Shown here piece by piece: positions 16,071-23,720 of a DNA stretch of 61,001 bases. The position numbers and the translations under genes are program-made. A model generated the notes under the pieces. It was not told the DNA's origin. It saw only the letters and a program-made list of their open reading frames with translations, and searched no databases. Numbering within the stretch: position 1 is the first letter of the stretch; every line of letters begins with the position of its first letter. The stretch comes from Saprospiraceae bacterium (lineage in GTDB: Bacteria; Bacteroidota; Bacteroidia; Chitinophagales; Saprospiraceae): positions 1 through 61,001 of the forward strand of contig JAGQWR010000064.1 of NCBI GenBank assembly GCA_020437105.1, read 5' to 3'.

Positions 16071-16943
16071 ATGAAGGTCTTTGTTAAGCGTCTCGAACGC
16101 CTTATTAGCCTGAACCGATTAGAACAGGCCGTTGATACATTGCTCAATACGATTTCTGATTTTAAAACAGAGGATCCAAGCGGGAAAGAAGAAGCACGGC
16201 AACTCCGCAATCAGACCATTACCTTGTCGCAAAGATTATATCAAGCCGGCGATAATCTTAAAAAAGGGTTTTCAACCGAAGAGGATGTTAGTCGCGAACG
16301 CCTCAGTGTAAGTACGACCTTATTGGATTTACTCAGTGAACTGGATCGATATCCTGTTTTTGTTGATTATATTCGGGAAATTGAAGATGAGGAAGCTTGG
16401 AAAGCTGCCAGTCGAAGCAATACCATTTCTGCCTATCAGGATTATTTTAACAACTTTCCGGATGGAAAATACAAGGACCAAACCCAGGATCTGATCATTG
16501 AATTGCAAGAGGTGGAAACACGTAGATCAGAAGAAATGAAGCGGATCGCAGCAGATGAAAAACGCAGAAGGGATCAGCAATTTCAGCAAAAAAAGGATGA
16601 CCCGGTTTTACGGGGAACCATCGAATCCAATAATATCCAAAAAGCTACCGGTCAACGCGATCGTGCTCCAAATCAGCCTCCCAGACGTGCCTATGGCGGG
16701 TCCTATGAAGCAAACTCCCAGGAACCTACCCAAAAAGAACACTGGAATACCACTTACCTGATCGCCGTTTATGCAAGCACTATTATTATTGCCTTAATTG
16801 GAATTGGCGTGGGCATTTATTTAAGAGTGGCCAAAAAGGATGGGGTAGAACGATTTGATGATGCCACCAGGGCCCAGGGTATTTATATGATTATTTGGGG
16901 CGCACTTGTCTGGTTAATTACTTTCTCTATGTATTATGGTTAA
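16071..16943 (+). CDS. EAD11-like domain membrane protein
   Basis: A 290-residue protein. Residues 1-92 form a helical domain with the pattern of effector-associated domain 11: VKRLERLISLNRLEQAVDTLL, then QLRNQTITLSQRL, then a GFSTEEDVSRERLSVSTTLLDLL end. Residues ~105-145 carry an AW..A...NTISAYQDYFNNFPDGKY motif, common in caspase- and FGE-associated Bacteroidota proteins. A charged coiled coil follows (146-176), then a disordered basic linker, then two transmembrane helices (~228-251 and ~270-288) at the C terminus. In known systems EADs couple sensors to effectors in conflict and signalling complexes. No enzymatic effector is fused, so the two-helix membrane module may be the output. It is 16 bases upstream of a second EAD-like gene. 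The function is unproven. Confidence 0.65.
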   Translation: MKVFVKRLERLISLNRLEQAVDTLLNTISDFKTEDPSGKEEARQLRNQTITLSQRLYQAGDNLKKGFSTEEDVSRERLSVSTTLLDLLSELDRYPVFVDYIREIEDEEAWKAASRSNTISAYQDYFNNFPDGKYKDQTQDLIIELQEVETRRSEEMKRIAADEKRRRDQQFQQKKDDPVLRGTIESNNIQKATGQRDRAPNQPPRRAYGGSYEANSQEPTQKEHWNTTYLIAVYASTIIIALIGIGVGIYLRVAKKDGVERFDDATRAQGIYMIIWGALVWLITFSMYYG

Positions 16944-16959
16944 ACAATAACCACCATAG

Positions 16960-17496
16960 ATGCTTATGGATTTAAAAGCCGCCGCAGTCCAGGCCAGAAA
17001 AATATTTCTGGATGAAGGTTTCACCGAGAGTTATGAATTCCTGAATGGAAATAGTACGCTGCTTTCTTCAAATCTCATTGATGAATTGGATGCGTATTAT
17101 CTTCGCTTCCGCGAAATAGGTAAACAGGACCGATCCGGCCATTTGACAAGCGACCAGGTTTCTGCAAAAAAAGCAAAACTGGATGCTGATTTGTTAAGCT
17201 TTTTTCGATCACTGGAGGCTGATCCGGCCAAAAAAACGGTTGCCAATACTGGTCTTTCCCCGACTGATCGTGAGGAGATCGAAAGATTTATCACTCAGGC
17301 AAGATTAGAGTCGGCCTTCCGGAAATTAGAATCCCTAAAATCCGTATTCCCTGCCGAACGCCAAACGGAAATCACCATGTTGATTTCAGAATGGGAAACC
17401 TTTCGAAGAGAGCGAAATATGCGGATGCTTGATTACCAGACCCAAACGATGCGCACCAACCAGATTACCTACCAGCTTTTAGAGTTAATTAGCTAA
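16960..17496 (+). CDS. Stand-alone protein with two EAD11-like domains
   Basis: A 178-residue soluble protein that appears to be two copies of one helical module. Copy 2 is the clearer (residues ~104-178): EEIERFITQARLESAFRKLE, then RQTEITMLISEWETFRRERN, then MRTNQITYQLLELI. That is the EAD11 layout of an I-x-x-gR-L-x-x-A repeat helix, an L-x-x-x-(W/Y) helix and a final (N)-x-I-x-x-x-LLeL helix. Copy 1 (~5-86) is more divergent (AAAVQARKIFLDEGFTESYEFL ... LIDELDAYYLRFREIGKQDR ... AKKAKLDADLLSFFRSL). It probably pairs by homotypic contact with the membrane EAD protein just upstream. The call is by pattern only; simple helical repeats are the main alternative. Confidence 0.6.
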   Translation: MLMDLKAAAVQARKIFLDEGFTESYEFLNGNSTLLSSNLIDELDAYYLRFREIGKQDRSGHLTSDQVSAKKAKLDADLLSFFRSLEADPAKKTVANTGLSPTDREEIERFITQARLESAFRKLESLKSVFPAERQTEITMLISEWETFRRERNMRMLDYQTQTMRTNQITYQLLELIS

Positions 17497-17556
17497 GAGC
17501 TGGTGCCGGATTCCAGTCCTGCCAGGTTTTATGCAGGAAGGAAGTACATTTTCCCG

Positions 17557-17596
17557 AAAACAGAAAACCCCGGCAATTGCCAGGGTTTTCTGTTTT
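17557..17596. terminator. Bidirectional hairpin terminator
   Basis: Arms AAAACAGAAAACCC (17557-17570) and GGGTTTTCTGTTTT (17583-17596) pair perfectly. After one C/A mismatch the loop contains a further small palindrome (GGCAATTGCC). The hairpin is bracketed by A- and T-rich ends and sits between the convergent EAD-like and CBS genes. Confidence 0.85.
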
Positions 17597-17609
17597 GCGC
17601 AAACGCTAT

Positions 17610-18065
17610 TTAACCGTTTTTAGCAGCTTTATAATCATCCAGAGATACATGCTCTGCAGCCAGCGCATTGATAATATCCTGTACGGTAATGATGCCAACC
17701 AAGTCATCGTTGTCAACAACCGGAAGTGCGTGAAACCGATTCATTTTAAAAATGTCAACCACGGTCCGCAGCTTGTCGGTGGATTCGACTTTTCCGAGAC
17801 CTTTGGTCATAATATCCTCCGCTTTCCAAGATCCAAGTCTTGTTTTTTCCAGGAAGCCGTCCGGCTGGTTCTGGGTATAGCCATGTAGGAAATGCTTAAA
17901 ATCCGTCTGACTAATTATCCCGACAATTTTATGAAATCGGACGACCGGGAGGTGGTGAATGTTGTTGTCTTCAAAAACCTGATTTACCTTTTCCAGCGTA
18001 TCTTCCGGATTTACAGTGATCAGGTTTTTTGTCATAAGTGTTGAAACGGGTGCAATAAGGTTCAT
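17610..18065 (-). CDS. Two-CBS-domain protein
   Basis: A 151-residue CBS pair, the third paralogue in this window. CBS1: VSTLMTKNLITVNPEDT ... NNIHHLPVVRFHKIVGIISQTDF (residues ~6-62). CBS2: AEDIMTKGLGKVESTDK ... RFHALPVVDNDDLVGIITVQDII (~82-140). A likely adenylate-binding energy sensor without a fused effector. It is divergent from an ECF sigma operon; the shared 168-base intergenic region holds a CRP/FNR-like box 79 bases upstream of this start. Confidence 0.92.
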   Translation of the reverse strand: MNLIAPVSTLMTKNLITVNPEDTLEKVNQVFEDNNIHHLPVVRFHKIVGIISQTDFKHFLHGYTQNQPDGFLEKTRLGSWKAEDIMTKGLGKVESTDKLRTVVDIFKMNRFHALPVVDNDDLVGIITVQDIINALAAEHVSLDDYKAAKNG

Positions 18066-18143
18066 GATTGTTGTTTTATTGTTTCTGAAGACAATTTCCG
18101 GGTATTTCAGTGCAGCTCAAATGACTGATCTCAGTCGTTTGAC

Positions 18144-18155
18144 TGATTTCAATCA
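18144..18155. promoter_or_regulatory. CRP/FNR-like box between the CBS gene and the ECF sigma gene
   Basis: TGATTTCAATCA has the TGAT-N4-ATCA palindrome of CRP/FNR-superfamily operators. A half-similar site (TGATCTCAGTC) lies 20 bases to the left. It is 79 bases upstream of the leftward CBS gene and 79 bases upstream of the rightward sigma gene, so either could be the target. The similar box at 13791-13802 favours the CBS gene. Confidence 0.38.
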
Positions 18156-18233
18156 CCTGGTTGAAAATACGCTGTCACAAAACGCAGCGTTTTTAGAGCA
18201 CATTCCGTATAGGGGAGTGTCATTAAAAGGAGA

Positions 18234-18809
18234 ATGGCTGAAAAAGAACTTAATCTTAGTTTGATACTGGAAGGTTGCCTGAAAGAGAATCGCAATAGCC
18301 AGGCACGTCTATATAAATACTACTTCGGCTACGGATTAAGTGTGGCTTTGCGCTATGCCAAAGGAAGAGAAGAAGCGCTTGAAATTTTGAACGATGCTTT
18401 TTTAAAGGTGTTTACAAAGCTGGATCAATATGATTCGGCTTATCCTTTTAAAGTGTGGTTTCGAAAAATATTAGTACACACAGCCATTGATTATCACCGG
18501 AAGCATCACAAAAACCCGGATTTTGTGGAATTGGATGCGCTCAATGAATCTCCGGTGATTGAACAGGAAAATTATCCTGATTTAAATCCAGATCAGGATG
18601 TGTTGCCCGTTCTACAGAAGTTAACACCCATCTACCGAATGGTGTTTAATCTCTTTGTTATGGAGGGATATAAGCACCAGGAAATTGCTGAAAAACTGAA
18701 CATCAGTGTTTCCGCTTCCCGATCCAATTTAACCAGAGCAAAAGTACGTCTGCGTAAAATGTTGGATAGTTCATCTAGTTTTTCAACAAAAAGCAGGGAG
18801 AATGGATAA
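18234..18809 (+). CDS. ECF-type RNA polymerase sigma factor
   Basis: A 191-residue sigma-70 family protein. Region 2 is at residues ~25-95 (RLYKYYFGYGLSVALRYAKGREEALEILNDAFLKVF...FKVWFRKILVHTAIDYHR). Region 4 is at ~125-182 (LQKLTPIYRMVFNLFVMEGYKHQEIAEKLNISVSASRSNLTRAKVRLRKML). The EEALEILNDAF form of region 2.2 is the one usual in Bacteroidota ECF factors. An AGGAG sequence precedes the start by a few bases, which is unusual here. The last 8 bases overlap the next gene, which carries an anti-sigma-like N terminus, so the pair is translationally coupled. Confidence 0.93.
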   Translation: MAEKELNLSLILEGCLKENRNSQARLYKYYFGYGLSVALRYAKGREEALEILNDAFLKVFTKLDQYDSAYPFKVWFRKILVHTAIDYHRKHHKNPDFVELDALNESPVIEQENYPDLNPDQDVLPVLQKLTPIYRMVFNLFVMEGYKHQEIAEKLNISVSASRSNLTRAKVRLRKMLDSSSSFSTKSRENG

Positions 18810-20037
18810 ATTTTATAATCAGTTTAAAGGTAATCTGGAGAGCCGACCGGAACCGGAATTTGATCCGGGTGCCTGGGAGGATATGGTCCGTAAACTGGAC
18901 GCCAGGTCAAAATCAAAACGCCGGATTTTCCCCTGGTGGTGGGTTGGTATTCCTGCTTTTCTAGCCCTTGTATTCGGCAATTATTTGCTTTTTACTCAGC
19001 TGTCTGAGACGAATCAGCGCTTGGAAAGTATGGGGATTCAACGCGATACGGTTTTTCAATCGCGTACCATCTATCAGTATGACACCATTTATAAAATCCA
19101 AAAAATTTATCTAAACACCGAATCCAACGAACTGGCACAAGCGGGTACTTCAAATACATCCGGACAGACGCTGCCACCTTTTTTAGGATATAATTCATTT
19201 TCAACCTTCAAACCATATAATCCATTTAGTGCATCCACCCAGTCGCCATTTCTTCGATTAGTGGAAGCTGCTCCGCTTTCTGTAAGCCGCACCCGGAATG
19301 ATGATTTGTTGACGGATATCCCAGGTTTAGCTTTTTACCCGGAATACAATCATGTGCCTGACTGGTTTGATTTTCTGCCGCATATCCAGGCAGAATCTCA
19401 GGCTAGTAAAATTACCATCCTGGATCGGTTTAGGCCAGATGGCATGTTTTTGGGAGTTTCCGGCGGACTGCTTGCCCTTACGGGCGAACATCTGACCAAC
19501 CGTTTCGGAGTGACGTTTGGAGCAGACGCCGAAATCACCTTTGGATCACATTGGTCCTTGTGGCTTGAATATATGAGGCAGGAGATAAAATTAAAAGGAC
19601 AATCAGAATCAGAGCATCATGATTTTGGGTTCACCTATCCGGATGCGCCCGATGATTATGTGCTCAGGTCGGTGGAAGCATATGTAAGTTCCAATAACTA
19701 TGGAGTCGGACTGAAGTATCGATTTAATAACCGTCGGGCAAATTGGCGGCCTTTTCTAAGTGGGGGGATAATAATGAATCAGGTGCCACCCTTTCTGGTA
19801 GAATTTAAATACATCAATCCGATATCAAATGACGAATTGGAAATCAAACAAAATCCATTATTGCCTACCGGATTATTACCGAATGTAACCATGCAGGGTG
19901 GAATCCAATATAGGCCAAAAGAACACTTGACATTTGAAGCATCTATGGGCTGTACATTTTCTACAGCTCCGGCAGAAGAACGTCTGTTGCCAGCTTATTT
20001 AGGGGCCCGTATTGGGGTAAAATACCATCTAAAATAA
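18802..20037 (+). CDS. Anti-sigma-like membrane protein fused to a beta-barrel-like domain
   Basis: A 411-residue protein. Residues 1-45 form a short cytosolic region (FDPGAWEDMVRKLDAR) resembling the N-termini of Bacteroidota anti-sigma proteins. A single transmembrane helix follows at ~48-68 (WWWVGIPAFLALVFGNYLLF), then a ~130-residue linker. The last ~190 residues (from GMFLGVSGGLLALTGEHL to YLGARIGVKYHLK) alternate in the manner of outer-membrane beta-barrel strands. Overlap with the sigma gene supports the regulatory half. A protein spanning from inner-membrane anti-sigma to an outer-membrane-like domain could sense the envelope directly, but the barrel half may instead be a soluble periplasmic beta-domain. 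Confidence 0.65.
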   Translation: MDKFYNQFKGNLESRPEPEFDPGAWEDMVRKLDARSKSKRRIFPWWWVGIPAFLALVFGNYLLFTQLSETNQRLESMGIQRDTVFQSRTIYQYDTIYKIQKIYLNTESNELAQAGTSNTSGQTLPPFLGYNSFSTFKPYNPFSASTQSPFLRLVEAAPLSVSRTRNDDLLTDIPGLAFYPEYNHVPDWFDFLPHIQAESQASKITILDRFRPDGMFLGVSGGLLALTGEHLTNRFGVTFGADAEITFGSHWSLWLEYMRQEIKLKGQSESEHHDFGFTYPDAPDDYVLRSVEAYVSSNNYGVGLKYRFNNRRANWRPFLSGGIIMNQVPPFLVEFKYINPISNDELEIKQNPLLPTGLLPNVTMQGGIQYRPKEHLTFEASMGCTFSTAPAEERLLPAYLGARIGVKYHLK

Positions 20038-20115
20038 GTTGCAAATAGCTTTCCATGACTACCACGCAGCGTTTTAGAAAGAAGCTGCGTATGGTGGGTT
20101 AAATAGTATAGAGCT

Positions 20116-21141
20116 GTGAATAAAATTTTTGTTTTTAGTGCTTTATTAATAATTCCCCTCCTGACTTTCAGCCTGACTTCACCTGCTAAAGTGGAGGTTG
20201 TCGAGGCTGAAACAGGAGTATATGATTTGTTGCTCGAATTAGGAACTGCTCCTTATGACCACGCAGGTAGTTTTACAGACAAGCAAAGGCAGATGGGAGA
20301 AGACATCGTTCGTTGTGGCCAAACAATCGGACCGGACGGAAAAATGTCGTCTTATGTCAGCAAATATTACGTGTGTACCACCTGCCACAATCTGGATCAG
20401 GAAGACCCCGACCTCCGTATAAGTGATCCAGAAGCCCGTCTGCCCTATGTAAAATCAAAAGGCCTGCCTTTTTTGCAGGGTACTACCTTTCGGGGAATCG
20501 TGAACAGGGAAAGCTGGTACAATGACGACTATGTGCGGAAATACGGCGAAGAAAAGATTGGAAAAGCACATAATAGTCTGCGGGGATCTATCCAGTTATG
20601 TGCTGTGGAATGCTCGCAGGGCCGCCCCATGGAGGTTTGGGAAATAAACGCTGTTTTGGCATATTTCTGGACGCTACAATGGAATGTTGGGGATTTAGAT
20701 TTTTCAGAGGCTGATTATCAACGGGTAAACCGGGATATACAAAATGCTTCTAAAAAGGCAGAATTAAAAGATTGGCTAAAAACATTTTACCTCGATAAAT
20801 CACCTGCGCATTTTTTTGATGCCCCACCAGACAAAGCTGTAGGCTATGTCGGCTTAAAGGGTAATCCGGACACTGGCCGAGACCTGTACGAACTTAGCTG
20901 TTTGCATTGCCACAAACCAGAAGGCGTTTCACACTATGTATTGGATGAAAGTAAATTAAGCTTTCGGCATTTGTATGATAAAATTCCACGTGATACCCAT
21001 TTTTCCCTGTATCAAATCATTGCTTATGGTACCTATGCTATTCCGGGACACCGGCCATATATGCCACATTATCCAATCGAAAGAATGAGTAAACAACAGG
21101 TAGAAGACCTGAGGTCATACATAGAACTAATGGCTCTTTAA
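20116..21141 (+). CDS. Exported diheme c-type cytochrome
   Basis: A 341-residue protein with an N-terminal signal peptide (residues 1-~22, IFVFSALLIIPLLTFSL) and two heme c attachment motifs: C87-TT-C90-H91 and C262-LH-C265-H266. A further Cys pair occurs in LCAVECSQGR. The start is a GTG, chosen because the signal peptide begins right there; no in-frame ATG gives one. It should be periplasmic or membrane-attached and transfer electrons. It is the first of four genes in the same direction: two lipoproteins with heme motifs and a DUF5777 barrel follow. The electron donor and acceptor are unknown. Confidence 0.85.
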   Translation: MNKIFVFSALLIIPLLTFSLTSPAKVEVVEAETGVYDLLLELGTAPYDHAGSFTDKQRQMGEDIVRCGQTIGPDGKMSSYVSKYYVCTTCHNLDQEDPDLRISDPEARLPYVKSKGLPFLQGTTFRGIVNRESWYNDDYVRKYGEEKIGKAHNSLRGSIQLCAVECSQGRPMEVWEINAVLAYFWTLQWNVGDLDFSEADYQRVNRDIQNASKKAELKDWLKTFYLDKSPAHFFDAPPDKAVGYVGLKGNPDTGRDLYELSCLHCHKPEGVSHYVLDESKLSFRHLYDKIPRDTHFSLYQIIAYGTYAIPGHRPYMPHYPIERMSKQQVEDLRSYIELMAL

Positions 21142-21195
21142 TGGAGCAAATTGATCAGTTTTTGTAGTACAACAACCAAACAAACAAATAAACAC

Positions 21196-21891
21196 ATGAA
21201 CGATCTCCGAATATTTGCGGCACTATTTGTGTTGTCGCTGGTGATGATTACTTGTACAACTCCTCCGATTTTGAGTTTAAATGATCCTTTAAATCCCAGC
21301 GATCCGACCGTTGCAAACCCTTGTCCGGAGGGTGTAATTTCCTTTCAGTATGAGATTCTGCCACTGATAAACTCCAGCTGTGCCCTGAGTGGTTGCCACA
21401 ATGCTGCTTCCCATAGAGAGGGAGTCGTATTAGATTCCTATCAAAATATCATGAAACAGGTAAAACCCAATAATGCCAATGGCAGTAAATTGTATAAAAG
21501 CCTGCTGGATTCCGGGGAAGACAAAATGCCCCCTTACCCATACGCTTCCTTTACATCCGAGCAAATTAATCTGATCAAGGACTGGATCAATCAGGGTGCC
21601 CAGGAAACTAATTGCGGTATTCCATGTGATCCGGAGGATTTGTCCTTTGCGACTGCTGTTTTTCCAGCGCTCGATAATTTCTGCATAGGCTGTCATAATA
21701 ACCAGCTAACAAGTGGAAATGTAAACCTGGCAGATTACAACCATATTAAGGTTTACGCACAAAATGGAAAACTTTTGGGAAGTATCCAGCATACTCCGGG
21801 TTATATAGCTATGCCGCCTTCCGGCGAACTTTCAGCCTGCCAGATAACCCAAATTTCAGGTTGGATTGATGCAGGATATCCGAATAATTAA
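21196..21891 (+). CDS. Lipoprotein with cytochrome-c-like (planctomycete-type) domains
   Basis: A 231-residue predicted lipoprotein (lipobox ending at Cys20, LVMITC). It contains two related modules. The first has C62-ALSG-C67-H68, a CX4CH spacing rather than CXXCH, followed by KMPPYPY. The second has a standard C163-IG-C166-H167 followed by AMPPSGE. The Met-Pro-Pro segments are likely sites of the axial Met ligand. Each module ends with a DWI(N)xG or WIDAGYP motif, as in Planctomycete cytochrome C-like domains. The ATG at 21196 was chosen for the signal peptide. It lies in the cytochrome/DUF5777 cluster and is probably exposed at the outer membrane. Confidence 0.8.
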   Translation: MNDLRIFAALFVLSLVMITCTTPPILSLNDPLNPSDPTVANPCPEGVISFQYEILPLINSSCALSGCHNAASHREGVVLDSYQNIMKQVKPNNANGSKLYKSLLDSGEDKMPPYPYASFTSEQINLIKDWINQGAQETNCGIPCDPEDLSFATAVFPALDNFCIGCHNNQLTSGNVNLADYNHIKVYAQNGKLLGSIQHTPGYIAMPPSGELSACQITQISGWIDAGYPNN

Positions 21892-21911
21892 AACGTTATT
21901 ATTCCCTTTTT

Positions 21912-22301
21912 ATGAAATATTCAATAATTAAAGCTGCGTCCCCAATCCTTTTTGTTTTGGGTAGCCTACTGATACAATCTGGTTGTTATTATGACAATGC
22001 ACAAGATCTTTATCAGTATGTTCAGGTAAGTTGTGATACTACAGATATTACTTACTCAGGAGCCGTTTTACAAGTACTGGATAACTATTGCTTAATTTGC
22101 CACAACGGGGCTGACCAACAAGGCAATGTAAATCTGGAAGGCTATACCAATGTGGCTCTCTATTCGGAGAATGGTAAATTATATGGGTCCGTTTCACATC
22201 AAAGCTCCTATTTTCCAATGCCTCCGACGGGTCAGCAAATTCCGGAATGTGATCAGTTGATTCTGAAAACATGGATTGATGCCGGCTGGCCTGAGAATTA
22301 G
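21912..22301 (+). CDS. Small lipoprotein with one cytochrome-c-like module
   Basis: A 129-residue lipoprotein: signal peptide with lipobox LLIQSGC, then a single module homologous to the second module of the preceding gene. It has a CLICH heme motif, then the segments QGNVNLEGY, YFPMPPTGQ and TWIDAGWPEN. The gene starts 20 bases after its larger paralogue, so one probably arose from the other by duplication. A short soluble electron carrier tethered to a membrane is the simplest reading. Confidence 0.82.
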   Translation: MKYSIIKAASPILFVLGSLLIQSGCYYDNAQDLYQYVQVSCDTTDITYSGAVLQVLDNYCLICHNGADQQGNVNLEGYTNVALYSENGKLYGSVSHQSSYFPMPPTGQQIPECDQLILKTWIDAGWPEN

Positions 22302-22325
22302 TCCAAGTAATATAATTATACTACT

Positions 22326-23180
22326 ATGAAAGTGTTTCAAAAAGTCCTATTTACCCTCTGTTTATTTGTGCCTTTTTTACTAAGTGCACAGGATGGCGGA
22401 CCAGTTTACGCCGATGAAACCTTTCGGGGTACCCGGGTAATAAATGGGCATTCAATTGAATGTCTAAATGAAGGGGAGCTGGACTTTTTAATCAGCCACC
22501 GATTTGGCCGGGTAAATGGTGGTTTATATGAATTTTTTGGTCTGGACCAAGCCAGTATCCGGCTGGGGTTTGAATACGGCATCAAACGCTGGTTGAATGT
22601 CGGAATTGGACGAAGCAGCTATGGAAAACACGTGGATTCCTTCGTCAAAATCGCTTTTTTAAGACAGTCAGACCGGGCTTATGCCCCAATATCAATCACC
22701 GGCTTTTCCTCAATTGCAGTAAATACGCTGAAACCAGCAGATCCCACACTGCCTGTTCCTTTTCAGACAAGATTAGCCTATACCAACCAACTATTATTTG
22801 CCCGAAAATTTGGCGACCGGTTGTCAATGCAACTTGCTCCTACACTTGTACATTATAACCTGGTTGATTTTAATGACCAATCAAATGATAAATTTTTCCT
22901 TGGTGGGGCTATTCGGTTTCGGATGACCAAAAATATCGCTATCCTGGTCGAATACTACCAACCCTTAATTGGGCAATTAGCTCCCGGGAAATTCCCCCCA
23001 CTGGCCATCGGCTTTGATATTAACACCGGCGGCCACGTTTTTCAATTGCATTTTACAAATGCCAGCAGCATGATTGAAAAGGGCTTCCTTGGAGAGACCA
23101 CCGGCGATTGGATGAATGGAGATATCCAATTCGGCTTCAACGTGGCCAGAACCTTTAAGCTGAAGGGGAGGAGGTATTAA
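22326..23180 (+). CDS. DUF5777-family beta-barrel protein
   Basis: A 284-residue exported protein: signal peptide (residues 1-~21, ending LLSAQ), then a DUF5777-like sequence starting with TFRGTRVINGHSIE and LDFLISHRFGRVNGGLYEFFGLD. Alternating hydrophobic strands run to the C terminus (LKGRRY). Proteins of this kind are predicted outer-membrane barrels of unknown function and are often found near c-type cytochromes in Bacteroidota. It is 24 bases after the cytochrome lipoprotein and the last gene of the cluster, so I infer a role in the same electron- or metal-related process. Confidence 0.78.
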   Translation: MKVFQKVLFTLCLFVPFLLSAQDGGPVYADETFRGTRVINGHSIECLNEGELDFLISHRFGRVNGGLYEFFGLDQASIRLGFEYGIKRWLNVGIGRSSYGKHVDSFVKIAFLRQSDRAYAPISITGFSSIAVNTLKPADPTLPVPFQTRLAYTNQLLFARKFGDRLSMQLAPTLVHYNLVDFNDQSNDKFFLGGAIRFRMTKNIAILVEYYQPLIGQLAPGKFPPLAIGFDINTGGHVFQLHFTNASSMIEKGFLGETTGDWMNGDIQFGFNVARTFKLKGRRY

Positions 23181-23200
23181 GGGGAGTTAGTTTGAGTTTG

Positions 23201-23218
23201 CCCCGATAGCTATCGTGG
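23201..23218. repeat. Short GATAGCTATC palindrome
   Basis: CCCCGATAGCTATCGTGG is an 18-base near-perfect palindrome just downstream of the DUF5777 gene. A perfect version (CCCCGATAGCTATCGGGG) occurs at 36853-36870 and a variant at 36882-36899, so it belongs to a dispersed family. A role as mRNA 3' hairpin is plausible here. Confidence 0.55.
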
Positions 23219-23286
23219 GAGTTTGAGAGTGCGTTTGAATCTCCCCGATCAGCGCAGCGGAACATTCCACGAAGTACTATTCAGCA

Positions 23287-23661
23287 TTACTCAAAAAACA
23301 CCTCCCGAATTTCAACTACATAATCTAAATTGGAGAGAGCACATAGGATTTCCCGATAATTTTGAGAACCTGTATTACCCATACAATGCCATTCTTTGTC
23401 GGAACAACCGATACGGCCTTTGGTGTATTTATCCATGTTGATATAGGGATTAATATTTACCACTTCCGATTTAAATGCATCCTTTTGGGGAATGCAAAAC
23501 TCATAATCGACCAAAACTTTTCCGTCTTTTGGGCCGCGTAGGCCCACTTCATCAATTAGCTCCAGATCAAATTTGATCTTGTCGAATGTGCAGTCTGGTT
23601 TTTCAGAATCGCAGGCACCAAAAGTGGACAGGATACTCAGTAGCAACAGGGCAGTTTTCAT
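23287..23661 (-). CDS. Small Cys-containing lipoprotein, function unknown
   Basis: A 124-residue predicted lipoprotein (lipobox LSTFGAC, residues 10-16). The mature part holds six more Cys residues, which may form disulfides in the periplasm. I do not recognise a family. It is convergent with the cytochrome cluster and divergent from an SDR gene, and seems to be a single-gene unit. Confidence 0.65.
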   Translation of the reverse strand: MKTALLLLSILSTFGACDSEKPDCTFDKIKFDLELIDEVGLRGPKDGKVLVDYEFCIPQKDAFKSEVVNINPYINMDKYTKGRIGCSDKEWHCMGNTGSQNYREILCALSNLDYVVEIREVFFE

Positions 23662-23720
23662 TTTTTTTAAATTGATACGGTAGCAAGTTAACTTTTTCTG
23701 GTTTTCGGGGTTTTTCTAGT

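Noticed and set aside
20064..20090. Terminator ACGCAGC...GCTGCGT after the anti-sigma/barrel gene
   Set aside because: Only a 7-bp stem with a 13-base loop and no T tract; not convincing.
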